From a virus, in the IMG/VR virus record IMGVR_UViG_3300017917_001314, positions 1 through 31,408 of that record: a stretch of DNA of 31,408 nt, one strand, 5' to 3'. The notes under the pieces were generated by a model that searched no databases, was not told the DNA's origin, and saw only the letters and a program-made list of their open reading frames with translations. This document shows positions 1-6,775 of this stretch, in pieces (within the stretch, counting starts at the first letter, position 1; each line of letters begins with the position of its first letter). The position numbers and the translations under genes were made by a program.

Positions 1-672
1 GATTCGACCATGTAGACGCTGTATCGTATATTCATGAACCTCCTCTAAAATGTCGTTAATATTATCCGGTGTCACATCTTCCGGCATATCCAAAAGCATC
101 TCATTTGTTATTAAAATGTAGTTACCGATTACCTTTCCGGTCATAGCTGTTCGTATTTTTTCCTTACCTTTCTTATAAATACGATCCACCTGCTTCATGC
201 TTATTTTTGTTTCTTTGCTGATTCTTTCCATGCTGCCAAGTTCCTGGTGAAGTTTCAGCATTGCCTTTTCTACCCAATGCAAATCCTTTTCGATGGATTG
301 CTCCATTGCCTGCAGTTGTCTTTCCCTTTCCTGACGGCTTTCATCTGTTTGCTCGTTGTATAATGTTTCTGTGAATTCATATGTTTGGGTACGGTAGCGT
401 CTGTAAAACCTATTGCCCGGCTGAAAGATCATACGTTGAACGATCCCTGTAGCGTAAAACATTAACTGCTTTTTCTGATAAAGGTCGATAATAACCTCTT
501 CGTCTTTTTCGCAAAGTGTTGCAAATAATTCAGATTTCAAGTCTTCCTGACCAGCACCGGCGTTGAACTTTGCCAGCATTTTATCTGTTTCAGGACTACT
601 GAATAGATCCGCTAAAATCGTGCGGGCGAAAGTGGATGCACCCAAATCCTTCGTCTGTTTCAACTGTGGCAT
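1..672 (-). CDS. Sigma-factor-like transcription regulator, 3' end outside window
   Basis: Open frame of 224 codons from ATG at 672 with no stop before the left edge; an in-frame stop 15 nt upstream makes this the first possible start. Residues about 44-94 (ending RFYRRYR) resemble sigma region 2 of the short sigma-like proteins I know from Bacteroidetes phages. Residues about 147-176 (MERISKETKISMKQVDRIYKK) form a clear helix-turn-helix, as in sigma region 4. In such phages this gene often sits just before the terminase and is thought to switch on late genes (family knowledge and inference). It diverges from the early operon. The sigma assignment is by motif shape only; another HTH regulator is possible. 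Confidence 0.55.
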   Translation of the reverse strand, partial: MPQLKQTKDLGASTFARTILADLFSSPETDKMLAKFNAGAGQEDLKSELFATLCEKDEEVIIDLYQKKQLMFYATGIVQRMIFQPGNRFYRRYRTQTYEFTETLYNEQTDESRQERERQLQAMEQSIEKDLHWVEKAMLKLHQELGSMERISKETKISMKQVDRIYKKGKEKIRTAMTGKVIGNYILITNEMLLDMPEDVTPDNINDILEEVHEYTIQRLHGRI

Positions 673-927
673 GTGGGATAATGTTTATTGCGTTGTCGTT
701 AGGTATTAAAAGAATCTGCTGCATTGCCGTTATATTGCGACAAATGCCGATGTTTGAAGTGAATACGACACCTAGAAAGTTATTGTTTTTCTGATGTTTT
801 TTCTCCCAATATCGACACGTTGCGCATATCACGCCCGAAAAATAAATAAAAAAAAGTTTAAAAAAAATTTGGAATTGTGTAAATCCTGTGTATATTTGTT
901 CTACCAAACAAACAAAAACTAAACACA
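673..927. promoter_or_regulatory. Divergent intergenic control region
   Basis: 255 bp between the leftward sigma-like gene and the rightward early operon. The plus-strand promoter at 868-898 is the only strong signal, preceded by an A-rich tract at about 841-867. I see no matching Bacteroidetes consensus for the leftward gene. A minus-strand open frame covering 596-934 has unconvincing composition and overlaps the sigma-like start in another frame, so I do not call it. Confidence 0.5.
868..898 (+). promoter_or_regulatory. Bacteroidetes-type promoter of the early operon
   Basis: TTTG at 868-871, 19-bp spacer, TATATTTG at 891-898. This is an exact match to the Bacteroidetes housekeeping promoter consensus TTTG/TAnnTTTG. 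It would start a transcript near 903-908 with a leader of about 20 nt before the ATG at 928. Confidence 0.85.
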
Positions 928-1128
928 ATGACAACAGAAATTAAAATTTACAACTCATTTAGCGACAAATTCGGTAATGAATACAAGTTTCAAAACTATA
1001 TTGATTTTGCATCATTTTGGTTTGATATGAGTAGAAAGTCAGCTTTAAGCTTATTCCCTGAAAATTTTAAAGCTTTGCAAAATGCAGCCGCAAATAGTAA
1101 AGAGGCAAGAACTAAAATAGTATTCTAA
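928..1128 (+). CDS. Small hypothetical protein, first early gene
   Basis: 66 residues, no recognised family. It is the first gene behind the strong early promoter and its ATG follows an A-rich leader without a Shine-Dalgarno motif. The protein is soluble and rich in aromatic residues (KFQNYIDFASFWFDMSRKSA) with a basic C-terminal end. First early genes of phages are often small host-takeover proteins; that role is inference from position only. Confidence 0.6.
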   Translation: MTTEIKIYNSFSDKFGNEYKFQNYIDFASFWFDMSRKSALSLFPENFKALQNAAANSKEARTKIVF

Positions 1129-1190
1129 AATATATCGGGGTGCAGCATCCGTCAAAACTGCAAATATTGTAAACTTAAAAACTAAACACT

Positions 1191-1349
1191 ATGCTACTTT
1201 GGATCATCGGAGGTCTTGTTTTCCTCTACTTTTATTTAGACAGCTTTAAATTTTACGTTGCACGACCGTTTTACAAAGGTCGACACCTTCGCAACCACAA
1301 CCAAAAGCAAGCCATTCGTAAATCTCAAAACCTCACACCATGCAAATAA
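1191..1349 (+). CDS. Small membrane protein, 52 aa
   Basis: Short frame starting MLLWIIGGLVFLYFYLD, a single N-terminal transmembrane segment of about 17 residues followed by a strongly basic tail rich in Arg, Lys, His and Gln. Its last 10 nt overlap the start of the next gene, typical of coupled phage genes. The start follows the A-rich leader actaaacact. Function unknown; an inner-membrane anchor with a cytoplasmic basic tail is the likely topology. Confidence 0.5.
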   Translation: MLLWIIGGLVFLYFYLDSFKFYVARPFYKGRHLRNHNQKQAIRKSQNLTPCK

Positions 1350-1594
1350 GTATGTTTGTAAACATTGAAGATATCGAACATATTAAGTCGATATGCTTCA
1401 AAGATGCTGAATGCAGCGAAGAATCAGATTATTGCAGGCTGTTAGCTATTCATCCAGAAAATGGGTTCAGCAGCAGAAAGGTAGAAATTGAGATTAAGAA
1501 TGTCGATATGTTTTGCAGTGATCTTTTTTGGGCAGGTATTAGAATAGGTGCAAACTTGCAACCTAGATATAAAAACGAAACCGTAAACATTTAA
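1340..1594 (+). CDS. Hypothetical protein, 84 aa
   Basis: Acidic small protein with four cysteines (CFKDAEC, YCRLL, MFCSDL) but no ordered zinc ligand pattern. Overlaps the preceding small membrane gene by 10 nt and is followed 11 nt later by the ERF gene, so it is part of the early operon. I recognise no family; the position next to recombination genes is the only functional hint. Confidence 0.6.
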   Translation: MQISMFVNIEDIEHIKSICFKDAECSEESDYCRLLAIHPENGFSSRKVEIEIKNVDMFCSDLFWAGIRIGANLQPRYKNETVNI

Positions 1595-1605
1595 ACCATA
1601 AACAC

Positions 1606-2151
1606 ATGAAAGAGTTACTTAAAATTCAGGCAGAACTCAAAGCGCCTAAGAATCAATTTAACGCATTTGGCAAGTATAAGTACCGGAATGCAGAGGATAT
1701 CCTCGAAGCTGTTAAGCCGTTATTGTTAAAATATGAATGTATTTTAATTGTAAGTGATGTAATAAAAGAAACATCTGGAGGATTAGTTTATGTTGAATCT
1801 ACAGCTAAATTTTGCGCTCCTAATGAAACTAATGCTACTGTAACTGCTCAGGCTGGTATTGACATAAACCGCAAAGGAATGGATATAGCGCAGTCATTCG
1901 GTAGCTCAAGCTCATACGCTCGAAAATATGCGCTCTCAGGCCTTTTCCTTTTGGATGACACTAAGGATGCAGACGCTACAAACACACACGGCAAGGAAGT
2001 TCCTACAAGGGAAGATAAAGATGCTTTGATCAGACAAACCGAAAAGCTACCTGAAGAAAGGAGGGCAAAGGCTATCGCTGCCATAAACAAAGCAGAAACA
2101 AAAGATGAATTTATTAAACTTGAAACCGCACTTAAACAAATAAAACCTTAA
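1606..2151 (+). CDS. ERF-family single-strand annealing protein
   Basis: 181 residues. The N-terminal 125 residues match the ERF recombinase pattern: an early KNQFNAFGKYKYRNAEDILEA motif, then a beta-rich core, then the signature stretch with QSFGSSSSYARKYALSGLF and an acidic DDTKDAD end. The C-terminal third is a charged helical tail. ERF proteins anneal complementary single strands during phage recombination and genome circularisation. It sits just upstream of an SSB-like gene and a nuclease gene, the usual partners of an annealase. An exonuclease partner other than the VRR-NUC candidate is not visible. Confidence 0.85.
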   Translation: MKELLKIQAELKAPKNQFNAFGKYKYRNAEDILEAVKPLLLKYECILIVSDVIKETSGGLVYVESTAKFCAPNETNATVTAQAGIDINRKGMDIAQSFGSSSSYARKYALSGLFLLDDTKDADATNTHGKEVPTREDKDALIRQTEKLPEERRAKAIAAINKAETKDEFIKLETALKQIKP

Positions 2152-2154
2152 ACA

Positions 2155-2421
2155 ATGGAAACAAAAAAGACCGCTGTTGATATGTTTTGGCTTAAGTTAT
2201 TAGAAATTGACTATAACATAGCAAAACAGATGTTATCCGCTTACATTGAATGCAAAGCCGTTGAGAGCATACAGATTACAAATGCTTTGATATTCGGTAG
2301 GGATAACCTTAAGAATCATATATCCGGATCGGCTTACTATGTGAACACATACGGTGACGGATCAAAAGACATTAATTCAAAACAAAACACCAAACTAGTA
2401 TATGATACTCACAATCCATAA
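2155..2421 (+). CDS. Hypothetical protein, 88 aa
   Basis: Starts 3 nt after the ERF stop and overlaps the next gene by 20 nt. The first half is predicted helical (KLLEIDYNIAKQMLSAYIEC), the second half polar and probably disordered. No recognised domain. Location between annealase and SSB-like genes suggests a role in recombination or replication, but only by association. Confidence 0.6.
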   Translation: METKKTAVDMFWLKLLEIDYNIAKQMLSAYIECKAVESIQITNALIFGRDNLKNHISGSAYYVNTYGDGSKDINSKQNTKLVYDTHNP

Positions 2422-2629
2422 TCACAGAGCCGGATATATCGTTAAAGAACTAGGCAATAAATGCCAGGTAAAAAGCGAAGATGCAATGTTTACTGAGATC
2501 GAAATTTTAGAACTTAACTCAGAGGTTGCGCTTGCTTTATTTCACGCAGGCGTTAACGCAGGCTTTGAATCTGGTATGCATAAGATCGAAGATATTTTAA
2601 ACAAAAAACTAGGAGTTTTTAACTATTAA
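2402..2629 (+). CDS. Hypothetical protein, 75 aa
   Basis: Small mixed alpha/beta protein overlapping the end of the previous gene, so probably translationally coupled. A central helix with alternating hydrophobic residues (NSEVALALFHAGVNAGFESGMH) is the only clear feature. No family recognised. Confidence 0.55.
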   Translation: MILTIHNHRAGYIVKELGNKCQVKSEDAMFTEIEILELNSEVALALFHAGVNAGFESGMHKIEDILNKKLGVFNY

Positions 2630-2647
2630 CCAATAAAATCAAAACAA

Positions 2648-2905
2648 ATGTCAAACTACGACAACACAAACAAAGGTGCATTATTCACCAACGATCAGAA
2701 AGGAAATGAGAAAGCACCAAACTACAAAGGCAAGCTCAATGTAAACGGCAAAGATTACGATATAGCCGGATGGGTGAGGCAAGGTAAGAACGGCAGCTTT
2801 CTTTCTTTAACGGTTGCAGAACCTTACCAAAAGTCAACCCTTACAGATCCTCCTAAGCAAACCACATACAGTAAACCAAAAGACACAGGCGATCTGCCAT
2901 TTTAA
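2648..2905 (+). CDS. Small single-stranded DNA-binding-like protein
   Basis: 85 residues beginning MSNYDNTNKGALFTND. The middle (GKLNVNGKDYDIAGWVRQGKNG, then FLSLTVAEP) reads as a few beta strands of an OB-fold-like or DUF736-like protein. It ends in an acidic tip DTGDLPF, close to the bacterial SSB tail (DDIPF) that recruits partner proteins. It lies between the ERF and DnaA-like genes. It is much shorter than a normal SSB, so a reduced SSB or a DUF736-type relative is the best call. Confidence 0.6.
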   Translation: MSNYDNTNKGALFTNDQKGNEKAPNYKGKLNVNGKDYDIAGWVRQGKNGSFLSLTVAEPYQKSTLTDPPKQTTYSKPKDTGDLPF

Positions 2906-2907
2906 CC

Positions 2908-3345
2908 ATGACCGCAAAAGAAGCATTAAAAGAGATAAAAGATTACTTTAACCTCGATCTGCTTCCTTATTCAGAACAAAGACTACTTAAGATACTAGAA
3001 ATGTTAGACAAAACAAAGACGGTAACTAAGGTGAAAAAGATTTATGTTCATGATGAAAAGGAAGCGGAGCATGAGGAAAAAAGATTAGATCTGATTGAGG
3101 AAGCGCAAAGGATTGCTCACATGTACGGAACTACTTTACAGGAAATGAAAGGAAAAAGAAAGTTTCACAATATAGTAGCCGCACGTGCGCACTTTTGCAG
3201 ATATGCCAGACTGCATTCAGATATTAGCCTTAGCCAGTTAGGTAGGTTTTTAAAAAGAGATCACACAACTGTAATGCATTTGGTATATTCAACAAAGCAA
3301 AAATGTATTATTTCACCATTACCACGTAAAATTAAAAATTTATGA
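2908..3345 (+). CDS. Stand-alone DnaA domain IV (replication-origin binding) protein
   Basis: 145 residues. The C-terminal half (about 60-127) carries the DnaA domain IV pattern: a helix with VAARAHFCRYAR, then SLSQLGRFLKRDHTTVMH. The DHTTV element (118-122) is the DnaA signature that reads the DnaA box. The ATPase domains are absent. The N-terminal 50 residues are helical and charged and may bind a partner. It starts 2 nt after the SSB-like gene and lies upstream of the replisome organizer. Likely role: origin recognition or blocking of host DnaA; which one cannot be told. Confidence 0.75.
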   Translation: MTAKEALKEIKDYFNLDLLPYSEQRLLKILEMLDKTKTVTKVKKIYVHDEKEAEHEEKRLDLIEEAQRIAHMYGTTLQEMKGKRKFHNIVAARAHFCRYARLHSDISLSQLGRFLKRDHTTVMHLVYSTKQKCIISPLPRKIKNL

Positions 3346-3467
3346 TTCACATTATCATTTTACTTGTATGCTTAGGTGTCGGCTTTTTATGGGTAAGCGG
3401 CATTGATGCCATGCATGAAAAGCATCCCGATTACAAAGGAAACGATCTATATGAAGAAGATAACTGA
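3342..3467 (+). CDS. Small membrane protein, 41 aa
   Basis: Frame starting MIHIIILLVCLGVGFLWVSG, one transmembrane segment, followed by a short acidic tail (HEKHPDYKGNDLYEEDN). It overlaps the DnaA-like gene by 4 nt (ATGA-type junction) and the next gene by 17 nt, which supports it being a real coupled gene. Small proteins with this layout recur in Bacteroidetes phages as far as I recall. Function unknown. Confidence 0.5.
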   Translation: MIHIIILLVCLGVGFLWVSGIDAMHEKHPDYKGNDLYEEDN

Positions 3468-3837
3468 AAAGGAAGTACACACAGCCGTTTGCAAGTACCT
3501 TGACGCTCAATATCCTGATGTTATCTATTTATCCGATCCTTCCGGGATAAGGGTAACGGTAGGGCTGCAAATGGAGCTGAAGCGCAAAAGGTGCAAAAGG
3601 TATAAAATACCCGATCTGATTATCCTGCATCCTAATGATACTTATAAAGGACTTGTTATAGAGATTAAGACAGATTTCTCAAAAGTTGTAACAAAGTCAG
3701 GGGATTTGCGAAAAGATCCACACGTACAGGAACAACTAAGGACATTGGAACGCTTGCAAAAGCTAGGTTATGCTGGTGTATTCGGTTGCGGATTCGATCA
3801 CATTAAAAGCCTTTTAGATGAATATTTTAAACCATAA
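3451..3837 (+). CDS. VRR-NUC-like PD-(D/E)XK nuclease
   Basis: 128 residues from the ATG at 3451 (MKKITEKEVH); the frame is open further upstream, but that extension overlaps the small membrane gene and looks non-native. Catalytic-site candidates are D in KIPDLIILHP and the E and K of GLVIEIKTD, followed by the KDPHVQEQLRTLERLQKLGY helix and a GVFGCGF strand, the order seen in VRR-NUC proteins. These are small structure-selective nucleases, often Holliday-junction resolvase-like. It fits the recombination/replication operon. Confidence 0.75.
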   Translation: MKKITEKEVHTAVCKYLDAQYPDVIYLSDPSGIRVTVGLQMELKRKRCKRYKIPDLIILHPNDTYKGLVIEIKTDFSKVVTKSGDLRKDPHVQEQLRTLERLQKLGYAGVFGCGFDHIKSLLDEYFKP

Positions 3838-3849
3838 AAACCAATAAAC

Positions 3850-4140
3850 ATGACCAGAACACAAGCACTCGCTACACATTTGCTTTCAGGTAAGCCGGTA
3901 AGCATTAAAACAGCTTACACCTATTTCGGTATCAGTAATATCAGCCGGGAAGTGATCCGCTTAATTGAGCGACCTTTTGGAGTTACCCTCACACGTACAA
4001 AAAAGGAAGGGAAAACGAAATACGGCTCTTATTGTAGCTGGTTAGAATACAGACTCATGCCTAGCAAAATCAATGCATCAGGTATAAAAAAGTTAAAAAA
4101 ATTATCCCTAGAAAGCCAAAAGAAACAGAAAGTTTCGTAA
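3850..4140 (+). CDS. Helix-turn-helix protein
   Basis: 96 residues. Residues about 1-40 (SGKPVSIKTAYTYFGISNISREVIRLIE) read as a helix-turn-helix, followed by a beta-wing region ending SYCSWLEYRLM and a very basic tail with repeated lysines. It is probably a DNA-binding protein acting on phage DNA, possibly on the iterons of the next gene. The target is not shown by the sequence. Confidence 0.6.
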   Translation: MTRTQALATHLLSGKPVSIKTAYTYFGISNISREVIRLIERPFGVTLTRTKKEGKTKYGSYCSWLEYRLMPSKINASGIKKLKKLSLESQKKQKVS

Positions 4141-4155
4141 TTTAGCAACTGATGA

Positions 4156-4230
4156 GTAGCCGCATCAATTTTAAACTTTTTACCCCAATGGGATACTGGA
4201 GACGGCTACCTCCTTTATTCCGGAGGGGTT
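4156..4230 (+). promoter_or_regulatory. Structured leader before the replisome-organizer gene
   Basis: The 98-bp gap holds a perfect 7-bp inverted repeat, GTAGCCG (4156-4162) with CGGCTAC (4203-4209), enclosing a small CCC-AAT-GGG hairpin (4184-4192). A second hairpin follows, CCTCC (4209-4213) with GGAGG (4222-4226), just before the ATG at 4239. There is no T-run, so a terminator is unlikely; a folded RNA leader controlling translation is possible. Confidence 0.4.
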
Positions 4231-4238
4231 AACTTTTT

Positions 4239-4898
4239 ATGGCAAAAGATCCAGCTTTCCTTTTTTATAGCTCCGATTTTGTTACAGGTACATTTACAAT
4301 GACTGATGAACAAGTAGGTAAATATATCAGTTTGTTATGTTTACAGCATCAAAAAGGCATTATTACGGAAAAAGATATGTTATTCATATGTAAAACATAT
4401 GATGAAGATATTTACAGCAAATTTGTTAAAATAGATACAGGCTATTATAATGCAAGATTAAAGGAAGAATCTGAAAAGAGATTAAAATATACTGAATCAC
4501 GTAGAAATAATAGATTTAATAAACATATGAAAAACATATGTAAAACATATGATAAACATATGGAAAATGAAAATGAAAATGAAAATATAAATGAAAATAT
4601 AAATAGAGATATAAATAAAGAAGAAAGCAAAAAAAATAAATTTATACCACCACAGATAGAAGAAGTTAAATTATTCTTTGAAGAAAACGGATATGTAAAT
4701 GGTGAGAAAGCCTGGAATTACTATAACGATGCCAACTGGAAGGATAGCACCGGCAAGCCCGTGAAGAATTGGAAGCAGAAAATGAGAGGCGTATGGTTCA
4801 AAGATGAAAACAGAAAACCAGCACCTAAAGAAAGAATATTAACATTATCAGAATTAATCGAACAAAAAAAAGCAGAAGGCGATGAAAACTATTTCTAA
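4239..4898 (+). CDS. Replisome organizer / replication initiation protein with internal iterons
   Basis: 219 residues. The N-terminal domain (1-95) has the phage replisome-organizer/DUF1376-like pattern: DPAFLFYSSDF, then MTDEQVGKYISLLCLQHQKG. A low-complexity linker (about 95-130, Asn/Glu/Lys) is encoded by 11-bp CATATG iterons and GAAAAT repeats. The C-terminal domain (about 138-219) has EVKLFFEENGY, NDANWKDSTGKPVKNWKQK and GVWF, typical of DnaD-like replication proteins that end in a helicase-loader contact. As in phage lambda O, the initiator may bind repeats inside its own gene. The next gene starts 17 nt before this one ends. Confidence 0.75.
   Translation: MAKDPAFLFYSSDFVTGTFTMTDEQVGKYISLLCLQHQKGIITEKDMLFICKTYDEDIYSKFVKIDTGYYNARLKEESEKRLKYTESRRNNRFNKHMKNICKTYDKHMENENENENINENINRDINKEESKKNKFIPPQIEEVKLFFEENGYVNGEKAWNYYNDANWKDSTGKPVKNWKQKMRGVWFKDENRKPAPKERILTLSELIEQKKAEGDENYF
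4385..4401 (+). repeat. CATATG iteron pair, 11-bp spacing
   Basis: Two CATATG palindromes at 4385-4390 and 4396-4401, exactly 11 bp apart, inside the replisome-organizer gene. They encode ICKTYDE. They are an outlying pair of the same unit that makes up the main array at 4524-4562. Confidence 0.7.
4524..4562 (+). repeat. CATATG iteron array (four units, 11-bp period)
   Basis: CATATG at 4524, 4535, 4546 and 4557, each 11 bp after the last (about one helical turn), unit roughly AAACATATGNN. It is followed at once by GAAAAT repeats and AT-rich DNA to about 4625, a likely strand-opening region. This is the layout of an iteron origin. Positions 4556-4595 are repeated perfectly in inverse orientation at 23196-23235. 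Confidence 0.75.
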
Positions 4899-5502
4899 AC
4901 TACTACCACACGAAGCAGAAACGGCGATAAAATCTGCATTGAATGAAGCCGAAATGATCGCAGGGAGAAGCCTTACCGATGAACAAAAAAGCACTATTAT
5001 CCGTTTTCTTTTGGATGATGTGAAAACAAAGTTTAATTGGCTTACCGTTCCATATCTTAACCAGGCGATCAGAAACGGTCTTTCTTCCGATTTTAAATAC
5101 TTAGATTACAAAACTATCTGTAAATGGTTTTGGGAGTTTAAAAACCTTCCTGAAATGCGTTTAAAGATAATTCTTAACACACCGCTAACACCTACCAACG
5201 TCCCGGAGTTTATGCCTGTAAATTGGTTTATGGAAGTTAATAAAGCCTATTACAAGTTTTGCAATGGTGACCTTTACGAAAATCAAATTAACACAGCTAT
5301 TTACAGCCGTCTTCTTTTGGATGGCTATTTCAAAATAAATACATACAAAAGATATTACGATCATGAAGAAAAAGTTAATATTGACATTGAAAGAGTATGG
5401 CAGGCACAAAGGAGAATCGTATTAGATCAGTTTGCTGAATTTAAAATGCAAGGTGCTGAATATATTTACTCACCTAATCAATATTTGAAAAATGGAAACT
5501 AA
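4882..5502 (+). CDS. Hypothetical replication-associated protein
   Basis: 206 residues, overlapping the replisome organizer by 17 nt and thus probably translated with it. Predicted mostly helical with many aromatic residues (CKWFWEFKNLPEMR, MPVNWFMEVNKAYYKFCNG). No P-loop is present, so it is not an ordinary ATPase helicase loader. Its place directly after the initiator is where many phages put a helicase loader or replication partner. I cannot name the family. Confidence 0.6.
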   Translation: MKTISKLLPHEAETAIKSALNEAEMIAGRSLTDEQKSTIIRFLLDDVKTKFNWLTVPYLNQAIRNGLSSDFKYLDYKTICKWFWEFKNLPEMRLKIILNTPLTPTNVPEFMPVNWFMEVNKAYYKFCNGDLYENQINTAIYSRLLLDGYFKINTYKRYYDHEEKVNIDIERVWQAQRRIVLDQFAEFKMQGAEYIYSPNQYLKNGN

Positions 5503-5767
5503 CTTAACAGATATGCTAATTGTTCCTTTTATCAATATTCTGAAAGAAAGCGGAAAAGATGCGGATCAGGTTAATGATTTTATTGGCAGATCATATGCAT
5601 ACCGGGAAGTATTTAGGATGGGATATAGTGTATTGGAATCAGAGCATAAGCTTGAAAAATTAACTCAGGAAGCAAAAGAAAAGATATGGAACGATAGCCT
5701 TAAATACTGCCCACATGATCGGCTAAATTGGTGCAAAGCAGCACATTTTTACAAACTTGTAAACTAA
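5492..5767 (+). CDS. Hypothetical protein, 91 aa
   Basis: Small helical protein overlapping the preceding gene by 11 nt. It includes SYAYREVFRMGYSVLESEHKL and a C-terminal CPHDRLNWCKAAHFYK region with two Cys and two His that might bind metal. Family not recognised. It is the penultimate gene of the compact replication operon. Confidence 0.55.
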   Translation: METNLTDMLIVPFINILKESGKDADQVNDFIGRSYAYREVFRMGYSVLESEHKLEKLTQEAKEKIWNDSLKYCPHDRLNWCKAAHFYKLVN

Positions 5768-5772
5768 AAACC

Positions 5773-6159
5773 ATGCAACTAATCAAACCAGAAAGAAAAA
5801 TCGCATTTATCAAAAAAAGCTACAACAATGCAGACCTCAAAATACATTTTCATTATTCAACACATCCTAAAATAAATACTGTAAAAAGGTTTTTCAGGGT
5901 ATCACTAATTAGTTTTTTCAATAAGAATAATATAAAATGGAATCGTGCGGCATTTGCTATTGAAAACGGAAAAGTAATATTTACTGAAGGTGTAAAGAAA
6001 AATACATTTTATGTTAGTAAAACAGGATACATCTACAATATTACTTTAGTTATGAAAATATGTGAGATTTATAATATTGAGATACCTGAAAAGAATTCTT
6101 TTATAGCTTTTCAATGTAAGCAGATCAGAAAAGATATTTGGGAGTTAAATAAATTATAA
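5773..6159 (+). CDS. Hypothetical basic protein, 128 aa
   Basis: I take the ATG at 5773 (MQLIKPERKIAF), which follows an A-rich leader; a longer upstream reading overlaps the previous gene. The protein is strongly basic and beta-rich with several Lys/Arg-Phe stretches (VKRFFRVSLISFFNKNNIK), which fits nucleic-acid binding. No family recognised. It ends the early operon, just before a new promoter. Confidence 0.55.
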   Translation: MQLIKPERKIAFIKKSYNNADLKIHFHYSTHPKINTVKRFFRVSLISFFNKNNIKWNRAAFAIENGKVIFTEGVKKNTFYVSKTGYIYNITLVMKICEIYNIEIPEKNSFIAFQCKQIRKDIWELNKL

Positions 6160-6163
6160 ACGC

Positions 6164-6196
6164 TTTGCCGCATAAATTAACATTAAGTTAGTTTTG
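6164..6196 (+). promoter_or_regulatory. Bacteroidetes-type promoter of the membrane-protein cassette
   Basis: TTTG at 6164-6167, 21-bp spacer, TAGTTTTG at 6189-6196, a match to TTTG/TAnnTTTG. It lies just after the early operon and gives the gene at 6279 its own transcript starting near 6203. The leader would begin with a hairpin, AGGAAG (6201-6206) with CTTCCT (6226-6231). CCGCAT (6168-6173) and ATGCGG (6207-6212) form an alternative inverted repeat with part of the promoter spacer. Confidence 0.6.
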
Positions 6197-6240
6197 GAAA
6201 AGGAAGATGCGGTAAAACCCGGCTGCTTCCTGTAAGATCA

Positions 6241-6261
6241 GCAGTCGGTTATATTTAAAAA
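6241..6261 (+). repeat. 21-bp direct repeat, left copy
   Basis: Perfect 21-bp match to 6776-6796, starting GCAGTCGGTTAT and ending in A5. It lies in the leader of the membrane-protein gene. A partial third copy (CAGTCGGTTATA) lies at 9944-9955 in the convergent terminator region. Confidence 0.85.
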
Positions 6262-6278
6262 CTTAAAAAATATAAATT

Positions 6279-6770
6279 ATGAAAGGAATTATTTTAACCG
6301 TTGTATGTTTATTATCATTATCAATATTTGGCATTGTAATTACAAAAAGCGTTCAAATTAATCAAAATTGCTTAGGATATTTAGAACGTGCAGCCAATTC
6401 TAATACTGTTGAAATAGCAAGAAATGAGTTAAAAAAATCAATTGATTATTTAGAAGCAAATAATCTAACAAAAGGTTATACATCTATTTTATGGAAAACA
6501 CCTGATGAAGATATAGAATTTTGGTATAAAAATTTAAAAGAAAGTTATGGCGAATTAATGAAAGTTGATAGCAAAACTTCTTCAGTTGAAAAAACAAATT
6601 TGCTGATAAAATTAAGAGAAACTCTTATTGATAATGGTTCAAAAGGTGATAATATAACTGTGCCAAACGGTATATCAAGATATCCAAATAATTTAATATG
6701 GGCTATATTGATTTTATTTGCAAGTTTAATAATGCTATTTTTAATATTATTAATAGCTGCAAATTTGTAA
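6279..6770 (+). CDS. Membrane protein with N- and C-terminal anchors (probable cargo gene)
   Basis: 163 residues: an N-terminal transmembrane helix (about 4-24), a domain of about 115 residues with the motif WKTPDEDIEFWY, and a C-terminal transmembrane helix (about 140-162). The middle part is probably periplasmic. The coding sequence is noticeably richer in A and T than its neighbours. It has its own promoter and is bracketed by perfect 21-bp direct repeats, so it looks like an inserted cassette (moron). I recall similar two-anchor proteins in many bacterial genomes, without known function. Superinfection exclusion would be a reasonable guess, no more. Confidence 0.65.
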   Translation: MKGIILTVVCLLSLSIFGIVITKSVQINQNCLGYLERAANSNTVEIARNELKKSIDYLEANNLTKGYTSILWKTPDEDIEFWYKNLKESYGELMKVDSKTSSVEKTNLLIKLRETLIDNGSKGDNITVPNGISRYPNNLIWAILILFASLIMLFLILLIAANL

Positions 6771-6775
6771 AAAAA

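Noticed and set aside
434-444. GTTGAACGATC as an extra unit of the 23311 array
   Set aside because: Single copy inside a coding region with one mismatch and no neighbours; chance match.
596-934. Minus-strand reading frame of 112 codons across the divergent promoter region
   Set aside because: It covers the early promoter, overlaps the sigma-like start in another frame, and has an odd composition; the frame at 672 is the convincing one.
4445-4630. Minus-strand frame opposite the replisome organizer
   Set aside because: A Phe/Ser repeat product from the GAAAAT repeat DNA; explained by the repeat itself.
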